From the NCBI RefSeq assembly GCF_900113935.1, contig NZ_FORF01000001.1, forward strand, positions 281,455 through 345,454: a stretch of DNA of 64,000 bases, given 5' to 3'. The translations under genes were made by a program, and so were the position numbers. This DNA is from Aquamicrobium aerolatum DSM 21857. GTDB taxonomy: Bacteria > Pseudomonadota > Alphaproteobacteria > Rhizobiales > Rhizobiaceae. The notes under the pieces were generated by a model, which saw only the letters and a program-made list of their open reading frames with translations, did no database searches and was not told the DNA's origin. Position 1 is the first letter of the stretch, and the number at the start of each line of letters is the position of its first letter. Positions 62,465 through 64,000 of this stretch are shown piece after piece.

Positions 62465-62625
62465 CAGAACACCGCCAGATAGCGCAGCAGCGACACGACA
62501 CCGATGATGATCACCACAATCCGGGCGATCTGCTTGGCGCGTCCATCAATCGGAAGCATCCCGATCAGGTAAAGCACCAGAATGACGATAAGAAAGGTGA
62601 TCAGAATACTGATGAGTACGCTCAT
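62464..62625 (-). CDS. Two-helix small membrane protein (Thivi_2564 family)
   Basis: A 53-residue membrane protein: transmembrane helix SVLISILITFLIVILVLYLI, a short basic loop MLPIDGRAKQ, and a second helix IARIVVIIIGVVSLLRYL. The AGGGGA upstream of ATG 62623-62625 supports this start rather than the much longer in-frame opening to the right. The family matches the small membrane proteins I know as Thivi_2564; function unknown. Confidence 0.82.
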   Translation of the reverse strand: MSVLISILITFLIVILVLYLIGMLPIDGRAKQIARIVVIIIGVVSLLRYLAVF

Positions 62626-62855
62626 GAAAATTCCCCTTGGATGTAATGGGAATATAACTCGCGGCCGCTCGCAAGGTTCCTGCGCAAAGCCGTCTGAAGC
62701 AGTGCCCTCGGTCGTGCAGCCGCAACCTTCACTCCCGCAATTGGCCACGCTCTGCCTGTTGCCGAACAGGAGCGAATGCCCATGAGTGCAGCGCCTGATA
62801 CCCATGATCGTCTCGCAGCCATCGTTGCGATGAAGTAGCGGGCCGCCGAGAGTAA

Positions 62856-63387
62856 CGCTCAAAGCGATGGCATCGGGACGACGTGACACTCGGCATATGG
62901 TCAAGAAGATCGCCGGCAAGGTCGGCTTGTCTGCTGTCCTCGAGGTGAAAACCGGCAGTGACCATGGCGGATGGATCGCGCAGCAGGACGAGGCACCTTT
63001 GGAGTTTCTTGAGCGGAGGGCGCGCCGGCACAATGCGCGGTTCTCGATCAAGAATAGCGAGCTGATCCTCGTCAGGAAGGGCAGTTGGCAAACGGCCAGT
63101 GGTGCGTCTACGGGCAGCGTGTTGTGACGCCGCCGCGCCTTATCCAGGCCTCATGCCGGATCGAGGCGAAAGACCTGAAGCGCCGCAAAAGGTTCGGCGT
63201 CCGTTACAATTGTTGGCGACATGAGCGTGATTGCAGCTGCGCCGCTGATGTTTCAACGCGTGCACCCCGGCGTGGATGGCGTGACGTACATCTCGACACG
63301 GTGACGCAAGAATATTCAAAAGCAGCGCCAGGCTTTACGACGGCAAGTCTGCAGGCAAAAACAAGGGAAAGCGGGCGGTGGAAGTGA
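62856..63387 (+). pseudogene. Frameshifted remnant of a phage late-control protein D (gpD-like tail protein)
   Basis: Pieces of one protein family appear in order but in different frames: RSKRWHRDDVTLG (62856-62894), then MVKKIAGKVGLSAVLEV to KGSWQTASG (62897-63106), then LIQASCRIEAKDLKRRKRFG (from ~63130), a C-terminal HPGVDGVTYIST (~63266-63301) and EYSKAAPGFTTASLQ (~63310-63355). This is the order in P2-like gpD: RSxSWHDTTLGxIVxxIA, ESDLxFLxRLARRxxA, and GVDG near the end. At least three frameshifts and an internal deletion of roughly 100 residues are needed, so it is broken. Confidence 0.65.
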
Positions 63388-63525
63388 AGGCGGTAGACGG
63401 CGATGAAAAGCTGCTGACAGCCCGGCTGGTACGCCTGCCACGCCGAATGAATGGATCGGCAATCGCCGCAATTGGATGATTGATGGATCGTGGGCGCAGC
63501 GGAGCTGAAGGCGTGATCCGCCGAA

Positions 63526-63554
63526 GCAAAACGGGGGACCCGAAGGCCCCCCGT
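63526..63554 (-). terminator. Terminator-like hairpin after the IS-truncated gene
   Basis: ACGGGGGACC (63531-63540) pairs with GGCCCCCCGT (63545-63554) with one mismatch around CGAA. On the minus strand it is followed by a short T-run (63531-63528). It is 22 bases downstream of the stop at 63577, so it fits the 3' end of the truncated minus-strand gene. Confidence 0.7.
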
Positions 63555-63576
63555 AGATGGTCAATCCGTGGATTGA

Positions 63577-63680
63577 TTAGCCAACAGCATCCAACGCTCC
63601 CGACCAATTCTGGAGGCCCACAACATTGACGGCGCTGAGTTCGGCACCGTTCAAGTCGACGAGCAGGTCGCCGGTGCTAG
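63577..63680 (-). pseudogene. C-terminal fragment of an unknown protein, cut by the IS element
   Basis: The minus-strand frame stops at TAA 63579-63577 and reads back ...DLLVDLNGAELSAVN, VVGLQNWSGALDAVG. The sequence stays open to the boundary of the IS element near 63680 and there is no start codon before it; an ATG at 63693-63691 lies inside the element's end. A terminator-like hairpin follows. I do not recognise the protein; the other part should lie to the right of the element, beyond the window. Confidence 0.6.
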
Positions 63681-64000
63681 GCTCAGGACCCATTGATTTA
63701 GAGGAATGGGTGTGATTCAGACGGGCGTATAGGAGCCTGACTGATGAGCAATTTGTTTTGGCTGACGGACGAGCAAATGGCTCGTCTTCGGCCCTATTTT
63801 CCCAAGAGCCATGGTCGCCAGCGCGTTGATGATCGACGCGTTCTGAGCGGCATCATCTTCGTCAACCGCAACGGGCTCAGGTGGTGCGATGCGCCGAAGG
63901 AATATGGCCCGGCGAAGACGCTTTATAACCGCTGGAAACGCTGGGGCGACAAAGGCATCTTTATCCAGATGATGGAAGGCCTGGCTGTGCCTGAAGCTGC
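63681..64000 (+). mobile_element. IS5-family insertion sequence (left end)
   Basis: The transposase reading frame with its upstream terminal region starts just after CTAG (63677-63680), a target of the type used by IS427-group elements as I recall. GGCTCAGGACCCATTG at 63680-63695 is the likely left inverted repeat. The right end is outside the window, so repeat and target duplication cannot be confirmed. Confidence 0.7.
63744..64000 (+). CDS. IS5-family transposase, N-terminal part (3' end off window)
   Basis: The first 85 residues of a DDE transposase: MSNLFWLTDEQMARLRPYFP, VDDRRVLSGIIFVNRNGLRW, and KTLYNRWKRWGDKGIF form the DUF4096 N-terminal region of the IS427 group, where the gene is often split into two overlapping frames. 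The catalytic Asp residues are beyond the window. Start ATG 63744 with AGGAGC upstream. Confidence 0.88.
   Translation, partial: MSNLFWLTDEQMARLRPYFPKSHGRQRVDDRRVLSGIIFVNRNGLRWCDAPKEYGPAKTLYNRWKRWGDKGIFIQMMEGLAVPEA

Noticed and set aside
63324..63470. Second reading frame in the phage remnant (RLYDGKSAGKNKGK...)
   Set aside because: It overlaps the better gpD-like C-terminal match in another frame; at most one is real, and this one lacks the expected order.

Overview
The window is about 64 kb of GC-rich chromosome from an alphaproteobacterium, most likely Hyphomicrobiales (Rhizobiales) and probably close to Mesorhizobium and other Phyllobacteriaceae. The signs are gene content and order: coxB-ctaD-ctaB-coxF-ctaG-ctaE, a CcrM GANTC methyltransferase next to mutY, DciA/DsbA/SMC followed by ppdK, and dxs-tlyA-RNA methyltransferase. 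This placement is inferred from remembered gene order, not from a search.

Bases 1-57,000 are mostly core chromosome. 1-5 kb: a DnaJ-type chaperone (partial), fabI, a histidine phosphatase, aroC and ribB. 5-12 kb: deacetylase, xseB, pirin, dxs, tlyA and an RNA methyltransferase. 12-15 kb: sirtuin, VOC protein, tldD and an IalB-family protein. 15.4-24.4 kb: an aa3-type cytochrome oxidase operon with its assembly factors (heme O synthase, CoxF, CtaG, DUF983, SURF1), then ispH, thrB and rnhA. 24.4-33 kb: peroxiredoxin, an orphan DsbD N-terminal domain protein, yqgE, and a minus-strand run thrC, M16 peptidase, acetyltransferase, PAS/GGDEF/EAL protein. 33-42 kb: HAD phosphatase, ccrM, a remnant of a second HAD gene, mutY, dciA, a DsbA-like lipoprotein and smc. 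42-55 kb: ppdK, an ABC-F ATPase, a class III aminotransferase, an acyl-CoA ligase, DUF1499, a metallo-hydrolase, galE, tRNA-Gln, cysQ and a PfkB kinase. 55-57 kb: pgm.

From about 57 kb the window becomes accessory. There is a TadE/TadG-like pair with no other tad genes, then a 674-residue protein with four NPDV repeats and a tandem pair of about 200-residue domains I do not recognise. A 200-base AT-rich stretch lies upstream of that gene. A small three-gene operon of unknown function follows (61.8-62.6 kb), then a frameshifted fragment of a phage late-control D protein. At the right edge an IS5-family element cuts through another gene, of which only the last 34 codons remain before the element.

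The core genes work together in a few modules: terminal oxidase biogenesis; isoprenoid supply (dxs, ispH), which also feeds the farnesyl group of heme O; aromatic and threonine synthesis; and chromosome maintenance (ccrM, mutY, dciA, smc, xseB, rnhA). The best candidates for something undescribed are the duplicated domain in the 59.3-61.4 kb protein and the regulatory hairpins at 18.0 and 47.1 kb.
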